The notes under the pieces: generated by a model
Seen by the model: the letters and a program-made list of their open reading frames with translations, nothing else
Databases searched by the model: none
What the model was told of the DNA's origin: nothing
Shown here: positions 1 to 8,251 of the stretch, one piece after another
How positions within the stretch are numbered: position 1 is the first letter of the stretch
Layout: each line of letters opens with the position of its first letter
Source of the DNA: Pseudomonas fulva
GTDB taxonomy: Bacteria; Pseudomonadota; Gammaproteobacteria; Pseudomonadales; Pseudomonadaceae
Assembly (NCBI RefSeq): GCF_015680705.1
Contig: NZ_JADNYP010000003.1
Location: forward strand, 186,001 to 250,000
Reading direction: 5' to 3'
DNA length: 64,000 nt
Translations under genes and position numbers: made by a program

Positions 1-1
1 G

Positions 2-1588
2 GCAGTGCCACTGATGATCGTGCTGATCGCCGCCCTGCAGGGCGTGGGCTCGTACCTGGGCAATTTCTTCCTGGCGCGCGTGTCGCTCGGGCTGATCCAC
101 GATTTGCGCGTGCTGCTGTTCAACAAGCTGCTGAAACTGCCCACCTACTATCTGGACAACCACAATTCCGGACACCTGATTTCGCGTATCACCTTCAACG
201 TCACCATGGTGACCGGCGCTGCGACGGATGCGATCAAGGTGGTGATCCGCGAAGGCATGACCATTGTCTTCCTGTTCGTATCGCTGTTGTGGATGAACTG
301 GAAGCTGACCCTGGTCATGCTGGCCATCCTGCCCCTGATCGGGCTGATGGTGAACAGCACCAGCCGCAAGTTCCGCAAGCAGAGCAAGAAGATCCAGGTG
401 GCCATGGGCGACGTGACCCACGTGGCATCCGAGACCATTCATGGCTTCCGCGTGGTGCGCAGCTTCGGTGGCGAACAGTACGAGCAGCAGCGCTTCGCCA
501 GGGCCAGCCAGAGCAATACCGAGAAACAGCTGAAGATGACCAAGACCGGCGCGGTCTACACGCCGATGCTGCAACTGGTGACCTATTCGGCCATGGCGGT
601 GGTCATGTTCCTGGTCCTGTACCTGCGTGGCGATGCCTCGCCAGGTGACCTGGTGGCCTACATCACCATGGCTGGCCTGCTGCCCAAGCCCATCCGCCAG
701 CTGTCGGAAGTCAGCTCGACCATCCAGAAGGGGGTGGCCGGCGCGGAAAGCATCTTCGAGCAGGTCGACGAGCCGGCCGAGCTGGACGAAGGCCAGCTGG
801 AGCCGCAGCGGGTGAGCGGCAGGCTGGAAGTGCGTGGGTTGAGCTTCACCTATCCGGGCACCGACAAGCAGGTGCTCGACGATATCAGCTTCGTCGCCGA
901 AGCAGGCCAGATGGTAGCCCTGGTGGGGCGCTCCGGCAGCGGCAAGTCGACGCTGGCCAACCTGGTGCCGCGCTTCTACCAGCACAGCCAGGGCCAGATA
1001 CTGCTCGATGGCGAAGAGATACAGCGCTATCGCTTGCACAACCTGCGGCGCCATACGGCGCTGGTGACCCAGTCGGTCACCTTGTTCAATGACACGGTGG
1101 CCAACAACATCGCCTACGGCGACCTGGCGGGCGCGCCGCTCGAGCGCATCAAGCGCGCTGCGGCGGCTGCCTACGCCGACGAATTCATCGAGCGCATGCC
1201 CGATGGCTACCAGACCTTGGTGGGAGAGAACGGCGTATTGCTTTCCGGTGGCCAGCGCCAGCGCCTAGCCATCGCCCGGGCCCTGCTCAAGGATGCGCCC
1301 CTGCTGATCCTGGACGAGGCGACCTCGGCGCTCGATACCGAGTCGGAACGGCATATCCAGGGTGCCCTGGATGAAGTCATGAAGAACCGCACCACGCTGG
1401 TGATCGCCCATCGCCTGAGTACCATCGAGAAGGCCGACCTGATCCTGGTGATGGACGAGGGTCGTATCGTCGAGCGCGGCACCCACGGCGAGCTGTTGGC
1501 GCGCAACGGCCACTATGCTCGTCTGCACGCCAGGCAGTTCGAAGACGGTCCCGATGCCCAGTCCGAGCAGGTTGCCGGTCCATGCTGA
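2..1588 (+). CDS. msbA: Lipid A export ATP-binding/permease protein MsbA (5' end outside window)
   Basis: This is an inner-membrane ABC half-transporter that flips lipid A-core from the inner to the outer leaflet. About 527 residues are visible against roughly 600 for the family, so the first transmembrane helices lie before the window. The visible part has the rest of the exporter membrane domain, then a nucleotide-binding domain with Walker A GRSGSGKST, signature LSGGQRQR, Walker B LLILDEATSAL and the H-loop histidine in VIAHRLST. Its stop overlaps the mig-14 start by 7 bases, suggesting coupled translation. Its neighbours hldE and waaA belong to the same pathway. The identification is strong; only the N-terminus is unseen. 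Confidence 0.95.
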   Translation, partial: AVPLMIVLIAALQGVGSYLGNFFLARVSLGLIHDLRVLLFNKLLKLPTYYLDNHNSGHLISRITFNVTMVTGAATDAIKVVIREGMTIVFLFVSLLWMNWKLTLVMLAILPLIGLMVNSTSRKFRKQSKKIQVAMGDVTHVASETIHGFRVVRSFGGEQYEQQRFARASQSNTEKQLKMTKTGAVYTPMLQLVTYSAMAVVMFLVLYLRGDASPGDLVAYITMAGLLPKPIRQLSEVSSTIQKGVAGAESIFEQVDEPAELDEGQLEPQRVSGRLEVRGLSFTYPGTDKQVLDDISFVAEAGQMVALVGRSGSGKSTLANLVPRFYQHSQGQILLDGEEIQRYRLHNLRRHTALVTQSVTLFNDTVANNIAYGDLAGAPLERIKRAAAAAYADEFIERMPDGYQTLVGENGVLLSGGQRQRLAIARALLKDAPLLILDEATSALDTESERHIQGALDEVMKNRTTLVIAHRLSTIEKADLILVMDEGRIVERGTHGELLARNGHYARLHARQFEDGPDAQSEQVAGPC

Positions 1589-2478
1589 ATGCATTGCGGA
1601 GCTGGCGTGAGCGAGGCTGGACGGTCATCGATGCGGCGAGCTACGCCCAGGCCTGGGCGCGCTGGGGAGGCAGTGTCGCCACGCATCCGCAGGTAGTGGA
1701 ACGCCTGGCCGATCTGGCCGGGATTCCCGTGCGCTACCTGGGCTGGGAAGTTCACGGCGAGGTAGTCGCGGCCATACCCTGCTGGGGACGCCACCTGGCA
1801 TTGTCGAAGGACGTGCTCAAGCGTCGCGGGCAACGTGGCTTGTTCGACCTGGGCAATGCCGAAGTCATCCTGCCAGCCAGCAGCGAGGTGCAAGTGCCGC
1901 TGCGGCAGCGGGCGCGCTACGTGTCGGAACTCAACCATGGCAGCTTTCCGACGCTTGAGTTGCAACGCGAAGGGCTGGCGCTGGCCCGGGCACCGGAAGA
2001 CTATTCCAAGAAGTTTCGCTACAACCAGCGCCGCGAGCAGCGACTGCTGGAGGAAGCCGGAGGTTCGCTGCGTCCGGTGCAGGAATTCTCGCCAGCCGAG
2101 CTGGCGCTGATGTATGCCGAGCTGTTCATGCGTCGCTGGAACTTCGCCGCTCCCGGCAAGGCAAGGCTGGAAGAGGTGTTCACGCTGCTGCGCGAGTTCA
2201 TGACCGGCTTCGTCGTCCAGCTCGAAGGTGCCCCGGTGGCCATCCAGGTCCTTTACAAGGTGCAGGCGCCGGCCTGGGTTTCGGTCGAATACGTCAATGG
2301 CGGAGTCGACCCGCAGAGCCGGGCGTTCAGCCCCGGCAGCGTGCTCAGCTTCGTCAACACCCAGACCGAATGGGAAGCTGCCCGTGCGCTGGGCAAGCCG
2401 CTACGCTATTCCTTCGGCCGAGCCGACCGTGAATACAAGGATCGCTGGTGCCATACCGTACCGGTCTATCAGAGGTAG
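1582..2478 (+). CDS. mig-14: Mig-14 family protein (antimicrobial-peptide resistance)
   Basis: A 298-residue protein matching the Mig-14 family, known from Salmonella and P. aeruginosa (PA5003), where loss raises sensitivity to cationic peptides. The C-terminal half looks like a GNAT/FemAB-type acyltransferase fold, for example the stretch around YSKKFRYNQRREQR and the later segment FVVQLEGAPVAIQVLYK. There is no signal peptide. It overlaps msbA by 7 bases and is followed after 6 bases by dnpA, so the three probably form one operon acting on the envelope. The enzymatic reaction is not established; the acyltransferase idea is inference from sequence pattern. Confidence 0.85.
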   Translation: MLNALRSWRERGWTVIDAASYAQAWARWGGSVATHPQVVERLADLAGIPVRYLGWEVHGEVVAAIPCWGRHLALSKDVLKRRGQRGLFDLGNAEVILPASSEVQVPLRQRARYVSELNHGSFPTLELQREGLALARAPEDYSKKFRYNQRREQRLLEEAGGSLRPVQEFSPAELALMYAELFMRRWNFAAPGKARLEEVFTLLREFMTGFVVQLEGAPVAIQVLYKVQAPAWVSVEYVNGGVDPQSRAFSPGSVLSFVNTQTEWEAARALGKPLRYSFGRADREYKDRWCHTVPVYQR

Positions 2479-2484
2479 AGGCCG

Positions 2485-3888
2485 ATGAGTAACCGAAAAC
2501 AGGCGCTGCTCAAGGCCCACCGGCGCGCCAAGCGGATCGCCCTGCTGGTGGCCTTGCTGGCTCTCGCGCTGGCCGGCTTGCTGCTGGGGCCATGGGCGGT
2601 GCCCTTGCTCGCGCTGCTGGGGTGGATCGCCCACGAGGCCTGGTTCGCCGATCATCTGTTCTATCGACCCAGCGACGATTACCACCATGCCTTCGCGCCG
2701 AGCACCTCCAGCCAGCCAGTGAGCACGACACCGCGGGTCGTCCTGCAGCGACCGCTGGCCGAAGGCGAAACCCTGATCCTGGAGGTCACGCTCAAGGCTG
2801 GCTGGCTAGGCCGTCTGCTCGATCCGTACGTGCTGATCGGTGACGACCAGCAAGCCTTCGAGCGCGGGGTGGCGGGGCGTCGCTACCTGAACCTGTCGGG
2901 GCAGCGCGAGGCGCTCATGGCCGGTACGCTCCAGTTGCGCCCGCGATTCTGCCGCATTGCTGGCGAAGGCATACTGCACGTGCAGGGCAATCCGGACTAC
3001 ACCCGCCGGCGCATCATGGTGCTCGCGCCCCATGCCGACGATGCCGAGCTGGCTGCCTTCGGGCTTTATAGCCGTTCGCCCCAGGCCTGCATCGTGACGA
3101 TCACCCAGGGCGAGATCGAGGCGCAAGCCTATCAGGCGCTAGGGCTGGATCCGATGCAGGCTGCCCGCCTCAAGGGCCGGCTGCGCAGCTGGGACAGCCT
3201 GGCCGTACCGCTCTGGGGCGGGGTGCCCGCCAGTCGTTGCGTGCAACTGGGCTACTACTGCCTGCGCCTGCCCGACATGGCCGGCGCGCCCGACAGCCCG
3301 TTCGGCTCGCTGGAGTCTGGTGAAGCCGATATCCGCTCGGCGCGCCAGGCCAACCCCCTGGCATTGCCTGGCGATGCCGACGGTCGCCCGACCTGGCACA
3401 ACTTGGTGGCTGATCTGGGTGCGTTGCTGCGGCACTTCCAGCCTGAAGTGGTCGTCACCCCGCATCCCCAGCTCGATCCTCACGCCGACCACCTGGCCAC
3501 GACCCAGGCGCTGCTGCAAGCCATCGCCGAGTGCGACCGCAAGCCGGAGGTGGCCTTGTTCTATGCCAACCACCTGCACGACAACGACCGCTGGCCGATG
3601 GGCCCGGCGGGAGCCGGCATCGCCTTGCCCCCTGCGGTCGACGAGCCGGTGACCGATGGGTTGTGGAGCCCGACCCTGGATACCCAGACGCAGCTCGACA
3701 AGGCCATGGCGCTACGCATGCAGCACGACCTGCAGGGCCGTCCGCCCTTGAAGAAGCGGGTACGTCGCTGGATCCAGCGCCTGCTCGCCGGGCGTCGCTG
3801 GCCTGTGACAGGCGAGGACGAGTTCTTCCGCAAGGCGGTACGTCGCCATGAGCTGTTCTGGGTGCGTCGTTTATCCGACCGAGCCTAA
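2485..3888 (+). CDS. dnpA: PIG-L family de-N-acetylase (DnpA-like)
   Basis: A 467-residue protein with one or two N-terminal hydrophobic segments (about residues 17-50) and a central PIG-L deacetylase domain. The zinc-site motif is visible as APHADD (residues 181-186, variant of the usual AHPDD), with a second histidine cluster in HPQLDPHADH. The family removes N-acetyl groups from sugars. The P. aeruginosa homologue DnpA (PA5002) sits in the same place in the LPS core locus and affects fluoroquinolone tolerance. It starts 6 bases after mig-14. A role on LPS core or another glycan is inferred from location. Confidence 0.85.
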   Translation: MSNRKQALLKAHRRAKRIALLVALLALALAGLLLGPWAVPLLALLGWIAHEAWFADHLFYRPSDDYHHAFAPSTSSQPVSTTPRVVLQRPLAEGETLILEVTLKAGWLGRLLDPYVLIGDDQQAFERGVAGRRYLNLSGQREALMAGTLQLRPRFCRIAGEGILHVQGNPDYTRRRIMVLAPHADDAELAAFGLYSRSPQACIVTITQGEIEAQAYQALGLDPMQAARLKGRLRSWDSLAVPLWGGVPASRCVQLGYYCLRLPDMAGAPDSPFGSLESGEADIRSARQANPLALPGDADGRPTWHNLVADLGALLRHFQPEVVVTPHPQLDPHADHLATTQALLQAIAECDRKPEVALFYANHLHDNDRWPMGPAGAGIALPPAVDEPVTDGLWSPTLDTQTQLDKAMALRMQHDLQGRPPLKKRVRRWIQRLLAGRRWPVTGEDEFFRKAVRRHELFWVRRLSDRA

Positions 3889-4197
3889 GGCGTTTTGGCA
3901 CGCCTTGGCATGGGTAGTGGTCGGCTTGCCAGGACCGCCCGCCATGGCCCACCTCCGTTAGCACGACCGGCATACGTGCGGCTGTCTTTCGAGCCTGCCA
4001 GAACCGCAGGCCGCCGCGCGCCCTATCGCGGCCGTTCCTGCGCCGGCCCTGCAAACACTCACCGATGGTGCTGGAAGCACGCAACACCCATCGATGACAC
4101 CCAGGCCAGCCAGGCCTCTCCGAGCGTGCGGCATTAAGGTCGGGCACAAACCCTGTGCTAATATCGCGGCCCTGTTCCTTTTGTATGTGGGTTGCCC
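3889..4197. other. 309-base intergenic region upstream of hldE
   Basis: No convincing gene is seen: the short open frames have poor starts and no recognisable product. A TAATAT hexamer at 4159-4164 is a plausible -10 box for hldE, with an imperfect -35 (TTAAGG near 4134, spacing 19). No clear intrinsic terminator follows dnpA. The region probably holds the hldE promoter and may be remnant sequence. Confidence 0.4.
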
Positions 4198-5619
4198 ATG
4201 AAGTTATCCATGCCGCGTTTCGAATCGGCCCCAGTACTCGTGGTCGGCGACGTCATGCTCGACCGTTATTGGCATGGCGGTACTTCGCGCATTTCTCCAG
4301 AGGCGCCCGTGCCGGTGGTCAAGGTCGAGCAGATCGAGGACCGGCCTGGTGGCGCGGCCAACGTGGCGTTGAACATCGCCGCGCTGGGCGCGCCGGCATT
4401 GCTGGTTGGGGTCACCGGCGAGGACGAAGCCGCCGACAGCCTGGCCAACAGCCTGGAAGCCGCCGGCGTCAAGGCCGTGCTCCAGCGCATCGGCCACCAG
4501 CCGACCATCGTCAAGCTGCGGGTCATGAGCCGCCATCAGCAACTCTTGCGTATCGACTTCGAAGAAGCGTTCGCCACCGACCCGGTGCAGCTGGGCGCCG
4601 AAGTCGAGCAACTGCTCGAGGGCGTCAAGGTGCTGGTGCTCTCGGACTATGGCAAGGGGGCGTTGAAGAACCACCAGGCCCTCATCCAGGCAGCAGTCGC
4701 CCGGCAGATTCCGGTGCTGGCCGACCCCAAGGGCAAGGACTTCTCCATCTACCGCGGTGCCAGTCTGATCACGCCCAACCTCAGCGAGTTCGAGGCGATC
4801 GTCGGTCACTGCGTCGACGAGGCCGAGCTGGTCGCCAAGGGCGCGGACCTGATGAGCGAACTGCAGCTGGGCGCCTTGCTGGTCACCCGTGGCGAACACG
4901 GCATGACCTTGCTGCGCCCTGGCCATCCACCGCTGCATCTGCCTGCTCGCGCACGTGAGGTCTTCGATGTCACTGGCGCCGGGGATACCGTGATTTCCAC
5001 CCTGGCCGCGGCGATCGCCGCCGGCGAGGAGTTGCCGTGCGCGGTGGCCCTGGCCAACTTGGCCGCAGGCATCGTGGTCGGCAAGCTCGGGACCGCCGCC
5101 ATCAGTGCTCCGGAGCTGCGCCGCGCCATCCAGCGCGAGGAAGGTTCGGAGCGTGGCGTGCTGAGCCTGGAGCAGCTGCTGGTGGCCATCGACGATGCCC
5201 GCGCGCATGGTGAAAGCATCGTCTTCACCAATGGCTGCTTCGACATCCTGCATGCCGGGCACGTGACTTACCTCGAGCAGGCGCGTGCCCAGGGTGATCG
5301 CCTGATCGTCGCAGTCAACGACGACGCCTCGGTCAGTCGCCTGAAAGGCCCCGGGCGGCCGATCAACAGCGTCGATCGACGCATGGCCGTGCTGGCCGGG
5401 CTGGGCGCGGTCGACTGGGTGATCAGCTTTTCCGAGAGCACACCGGAAAGCCTGCTGGCCCATGTACGCCCCGACGTGCTGGTCAAGGGCGGCGACTATG
5501 CGGTCGACCAGGTGGTAGGCGCCGATATCGTGCGCGGCTATGGCGGCACGGTGAAGGTGCTGGGACTGGTGGAGAACAGCTCCACCACCGCCATCGTGGA
5601 AAAGATCCTCAACCGGTAA
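4198..5619 (+). CDS. hldE: Bifunctional heptose-7-phosphate kinase / heptose-1-phosphate adenylyltransferase HldE
   Basis: A 473-residue cytoplasmic enzyme carrying two steps of ADP-heptose synthesis for the LPS inner core. The N-terminal ribokinase-like domain (about 1-320) shows the PfkB signature DVTGAGDT. The C-terminal nucleotidyltransferase domain (about 343-473) shows FTNGCFDILHAGHV with the HxGH motif. The start is taken at ATG 4198 (MKLSMPRF), the family's usual start; an upstream in-frame TTG at 4192 is unlikely. It is followed after about 50 bases by glycosyltransferase genes. The length fits the full two-domain family. Confidence 0.96.
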   Translation: MKLSMPRFESAPVLVVGDVMLDRYWHGGTSRISPEAPVPVVKVEQIEDRPGGAANVALNIAALGAPALLVGVTGEDEAADSLANSLEAAGVKAVLQRIGHQPTIVKLRVMSRHQQLLRIDFEEAFATDPVQLGAEVEQLLEGVKVLVLSDYGKGALKNHQALIQAAVARQIPVLADPKGKDFSIYRGASLITPNLSEFEAIVGHCVDEAELVAKGADLMSELQLGALLVTRGEHGMTLLRPGHPPLHLPARAREVFDVTGAGDTVISTLAAAIAAGEELPCAVALANLAAGIVVGKLGTAAISAPELRRAIQREEGSERGVLSLEQLLVAIDDARAHGESIVFTNGCFDILHAGHVTYLEQARAQGDRLIVAVNDDASVSRLKGPGRPINSVDRRMAVLAGLGAVDWVISFSESTPESLLAHVRPDVLVKGGDYAVDQVVGADIVRGYGGTVKVLGLVENSSTTAIVEKILNR

Positions 5620-5670
5620 GCGCAACAGGCTGGTGCCCGGTGGCGCCCATGGAAAGCGATAGATGAACGT

Positions 5671-6645
5671 ATGAAAGTCATGTTACTGGTCATGGATGAA
5701 CAGCGGGTCATTCTCGACCGTCTGTACGACATCGTGCAGCAGAACTGCGAGGAGTGCGTCATTCAGCGGCTGAGCAAGCAGCAGCAGATGAACCTGGGGC
5801 CGTTCCTCGCCTCGGTGGACCACCAGCAGTTCGACCGCATCGTGATCTTTTCCAGGGTCAAGCGTCTCGCACCGCAGCTGGCGGTATTGAGCTGCATCCC
5901 CGGCCTGGTGTTCCTGGAGCATGACGCGTATCAGAACTACATGCCGTCTAGCAAGTACCGCCAGGTCTATTCCCGCCTCTACAAGCGTCTGCCCTGGGCT
6001 CGGGTGCTGGTCTCCGGCGCCGTGGTCGCCAGGCGCATGCAGGCCGAAGGCATCGATGCCGCATTCGTCTCCAAGGGCTATGACGAACAGATGCTCGACA
6101 ACCTGGGCCTGCAGCGCGACATACCGGCAGGTTTCCTGGGCAGCTTGAAAAGCCGGGAGTATGCCCAGCGCAAAGCCCTGCTCGAGACGCTGGCGCAGCG
6201 TACCGGCATGCTGGTGACGCGGACCAGTTCGGGCGAGGAGTACCTGCGGATGCTCAACCGGATCAAGGTATTCGTGAGCGCCGACATCGGCATGGGCGAG
6301 TTCATGATCAAGAATTTCGAAGCCATGGCCTGCGGCTGCGTGCTGCTGGCCTGGAGCCAGGGCGAGGAAGACCGGCTGCTCGGCTTCGAGGATGGGCACA
6401 ACGTGGTGTTCTATCGTTCGCTGGAAGAGGCGCTCGAGAAGCTGCGGTGGCTGGAGGACAACCCTGGGCAGGCAGCGCACATCGCTGCCAATGGCCAGGC
6501 ATTCGTCCGCCAGCGCTATGGGTTCGCCCGTGTCGGACGTGACCTGGCCGAACAGATCCAGCGACCGATGCGGCCCTGGCGCCGGCCCTCGGCGCTGGTT
6601 CGGCTGTGGGTGAAATGGCGCTACGGCATGCGTGTGGCGGAGTGA
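5671..6645 (+). CDS. Glycosyltransferase, GT-B/group 1-like, probable LPS core assembly
   Basis: A 324-residue soluble protein. The C-terminal half resembles the glycosyl transferases group 1 domain: a segment around IKVFVSADIGMGEFMIKNFEAMA followed by acidic residues (GEEDRLLGF), typical of the nucleotide-sugar binding lobe. The N-terminal half is less conserved. Position directly after hldE, and 4 bases before another glycan gene, points to LPS outer-core or related sugar transfer. The donor and acceptor cannot be read from sequence. Confidence 0.7.
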   Translation: MKVMLLVMDEQRVILDRLYDIVQQNCEECVIQRLSKQQQMNLGPFLASVDHQQFDRIVIFSRVKRLAPQLAVLSCIPGLVFLEHDAYQNYMPSSKYRQVYSRLYKRLPWARVLVSGAVVARRMQAEGIDAAFVSKGYDEQMLDNLGLQRDIPAGFLGSLKSREYAQRKALLETLAQRTGMLVTRTSSGEEYLRMLNRIKVFVSADIGMGEFMIKNFEAMACGCVLLAWSQGEEDRLLGFEDGHNVVFYRSLEEALEKLRWLEDNPGQAAHIAANGQAFVRQRYGFARVGRDLAEQIQRPMRPWRRPSALVRLWVKWRYGMRVAE

Positions 6646-6649
6646 GCGA

Positions 6650-7342
6650 ATGACTGTCGAGCACGCCACCATGCAGCTGGATGCGCTACCGGGTGGGCAC
6701 CAGGATGTCTTCGCCAGTGTTTCCCCCGAGCTCAAGGCCTGCCTGCGCCGCGCCGAACGGGTGGTGCTGGTGGCCAACAACCCCGCCATCAGTGCGACCG
6801 ACCTGCACGCCTTGCAACTCGGTGAGCGCGACGTGGTAGTGAGCTTCAACACCTGCCTCAAAGGTGGCCTGCTCAGCCCACGCAGCAGCCACGTGCTGGT
6901 GCATGGCTACAATGCACCGGATCATTATTTCTTCGGCCTGCCCATGCACCGCGACCTGCCGGCGTGGCTGCGCGATGGTGGCGTGGGCTGCTTCACCATG
7001 CTCGTCGGCTGCACCCAGCCGCTATGCCCCTTGCCAGGCGTGAGTCTTTTTCACGAACGCATACCGCTGCCAGCGCTCTGGAACTACCCTGTGGAGCGTC
7101 CTGGCGGCAAACGTTTCGTGGGGCCTTCCACCGGATTCAATGCCTTGGTGCTGTTCGATGCATTGCGCGGCCAGCCGGGGTTCGAGTATTCGCTAGCCAC
7201 CCTCGGGTTCTCCAACGAAGCGGGCAAACTGTGGGGTGGCCACGCCTGGGACTACGAGCGTGCCTGGCTACTGCGTGCCAACGTCACCGTGGTGGAACTG
7301 CAGGCTCGCCGCAAATGGTGGCAGTGGTGGCGTCGTTGCTGA
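6650..7342 (+). CDS. Putative glycosyltransferase with sialyltransferase-like (GT29/GT42) motifs
   Basis: A 230-residue protein. ATG 6650 is chosen because it lies 4 bases after the preceding stop. Residues 38-69 (VVLVANNPAI, then RDVVVSFN) resemble the nucleotide-binding motif shared by sialyltransferases (xVGNGPS, then DxVxRxN). Residues 158-168 (GPSTGFNALVL) resemble the second sialyl motif, and GGHAWDYE around residue 198 supplies a histidine where those enzymes have one. The first motif is altered (ANNPA in place of GNGPS). It is probably an LPS-core glycan enzyme; the donor need not be sialic acid. This is inference from motif pattern only. Confidence 0.5.
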   Translation: MTVEHATMQLDALPGGHQDVFASVSPELKACLRRAERVVLVANNPAISATDLHALQLGERDVVVSFNTCLKGGLLSPRSSHVLVHGYNAPDHYFFGLPMHRDLPAWLRDGGVGCFTMLVGCTQPLCPLPGVSLFHERIPLPALWNYPVERPGGKRFVGPSTGFNALVLFDALRGQPGFEYSLATLGFSNEAGKLWGGHAWDYERAWLLRANVTVVELQARRKWWQWWRRC

Positions 7343-7402
7343 CGTCGGCCTGACTCGCCTGGCCGCCGAGCTTGTCACTCATCTTCAATAGGGTTCACTC
7401 GC

Positions 7403-8206
7403 GTGTTGAAAGTCGCCGTTGCATTTTTCGGGATTCCCCGCAACTCGAGTATCTGCTTTCCCTCCATCGAGCAGAACGTTCTTGCGCAGATCCCGGCCGG
7501 TTGCCAGGTCCGAACGTTCTATCACCTGTATCGGATCGACGCGGTGCACAACGCTCGCTCTGGTGAAAGCGGCGCGCTGCACGACGACAACTACGCGCCG
7601 TTCGAGCGCATGAGCGGACGCCTGGATTCGACCGAAGGCGTGCTGGAGCAGTGGGATTTCGAGCGTATCAAGGCTCAGGGCGATACCTGGAACGACCAGC
7701 ATGCCTCGTTGCGCAACCTGGTCTACCAGCTTCATTCGCTGCGCTGCGTGACGCAGATGGTGGAGGGCTTCGACCCCGACTTCGTGGTCTTCATCCGGCC
7801 TGACAATTTCTACCATTCGCCCCTGCCAGGCTACATCTTCAGCCACGCCAGGGCCCGCAGGCTGAACGCCTACATTCCCGACTGGCAATGGTGGGGCGGG
7901 CTCAACGATCGCTTCTCGATTTGTGGGCGCGACATATACCAGGCCTATGGCAAGCGCATCGAGCAGATCTTCGCTTTCTGCGAAAAGACCGGGCGCAAGC
8001 TGCATTCGGAGCGCTTGCTCAAGTTCGTCCTGCAGCGGGCAGAGGCGAAAGTCTGCACCTTGCCGACCACCGCTTCGCGCGTGCGCATCCATGGCGAATT
8101 CGCCGAGGAATCGTTCTCGCCCAAGCGTGGCATGGGCAAGCGCGAGAATCGCTATTTTCATTTCTTCGCCCGGCTGCGTACCTGGTGGGACAGGCGCTTG
8201 GGCTGA
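7403..8206 (+). CDS. Unknown protein of the LPS/glycan locus
   Basis: A 267-residue protein with a GTG start at 7403 (TTG 7406 is the alternative). I do not recognise a characterised family. The N-terminus (LKVAVAFFGIPRN) looks like the first beta strand and loop of a nucleotide-binding fold. A central FVVFIRPDNFYHS carries an acidic residue where GT-A glycosyltransferases place their DxD-type motif. The C-terminus is basic. It is the last plus-strand gene of the cluster, so a glycan-modifying role is likely but unproven. Confidence 0.5.
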   Translation: MLKVAVAFFGIPRNSSICFPSIEQNVLAQIPAGCQVRTFYHLYRIDAVHNARSGESGALHDDNYAPFERMSGRLDSTEGVLEQWDFERIKAQGDTWNDQHASLRNLVYQLHSLRCVTQMVEGFDPDFVVFIRPDNFYHSPLPGYIFSHARARRLNAYIPDWQWWGGLNDRFSICGRDIYQAYGKRIEQIFAFCEKTGRKLHSERLLKFVLQRAEAKVCTLPTTASRVRIHGEFAEESFSPKRGMGKRENRYFHFFARLRTWWDRRLG

Positions 8207-8227
8207 GCCAGCCCAGCATGGCTGGCT
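8206..8227 (+). terminator. Candidate hairpin terminator after the glycan cluster
   Basis: A perfect 8-base-pair stem (8206-8213 with 8220-8227) and 6-base loop begin at the last base of the stop codon. The following sequence is only moderately T-rich. It lies between convergent genes, which suits a terminator. Confidence 0.5.
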
Positions 8228-8251
8228 TGCTTGTCAGAGCGGCTCGATGGG

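Noticed and set aside
3455..4147. 230-residue minus-strand open frame spanning the end of dnpA and the gap before hldE
   Set aside because: It is low-complexity, Arg/Pro/Ala-rich, overlaps a well-supported gene and lacks a ribosome site; it looks like a GC-rich shadow.
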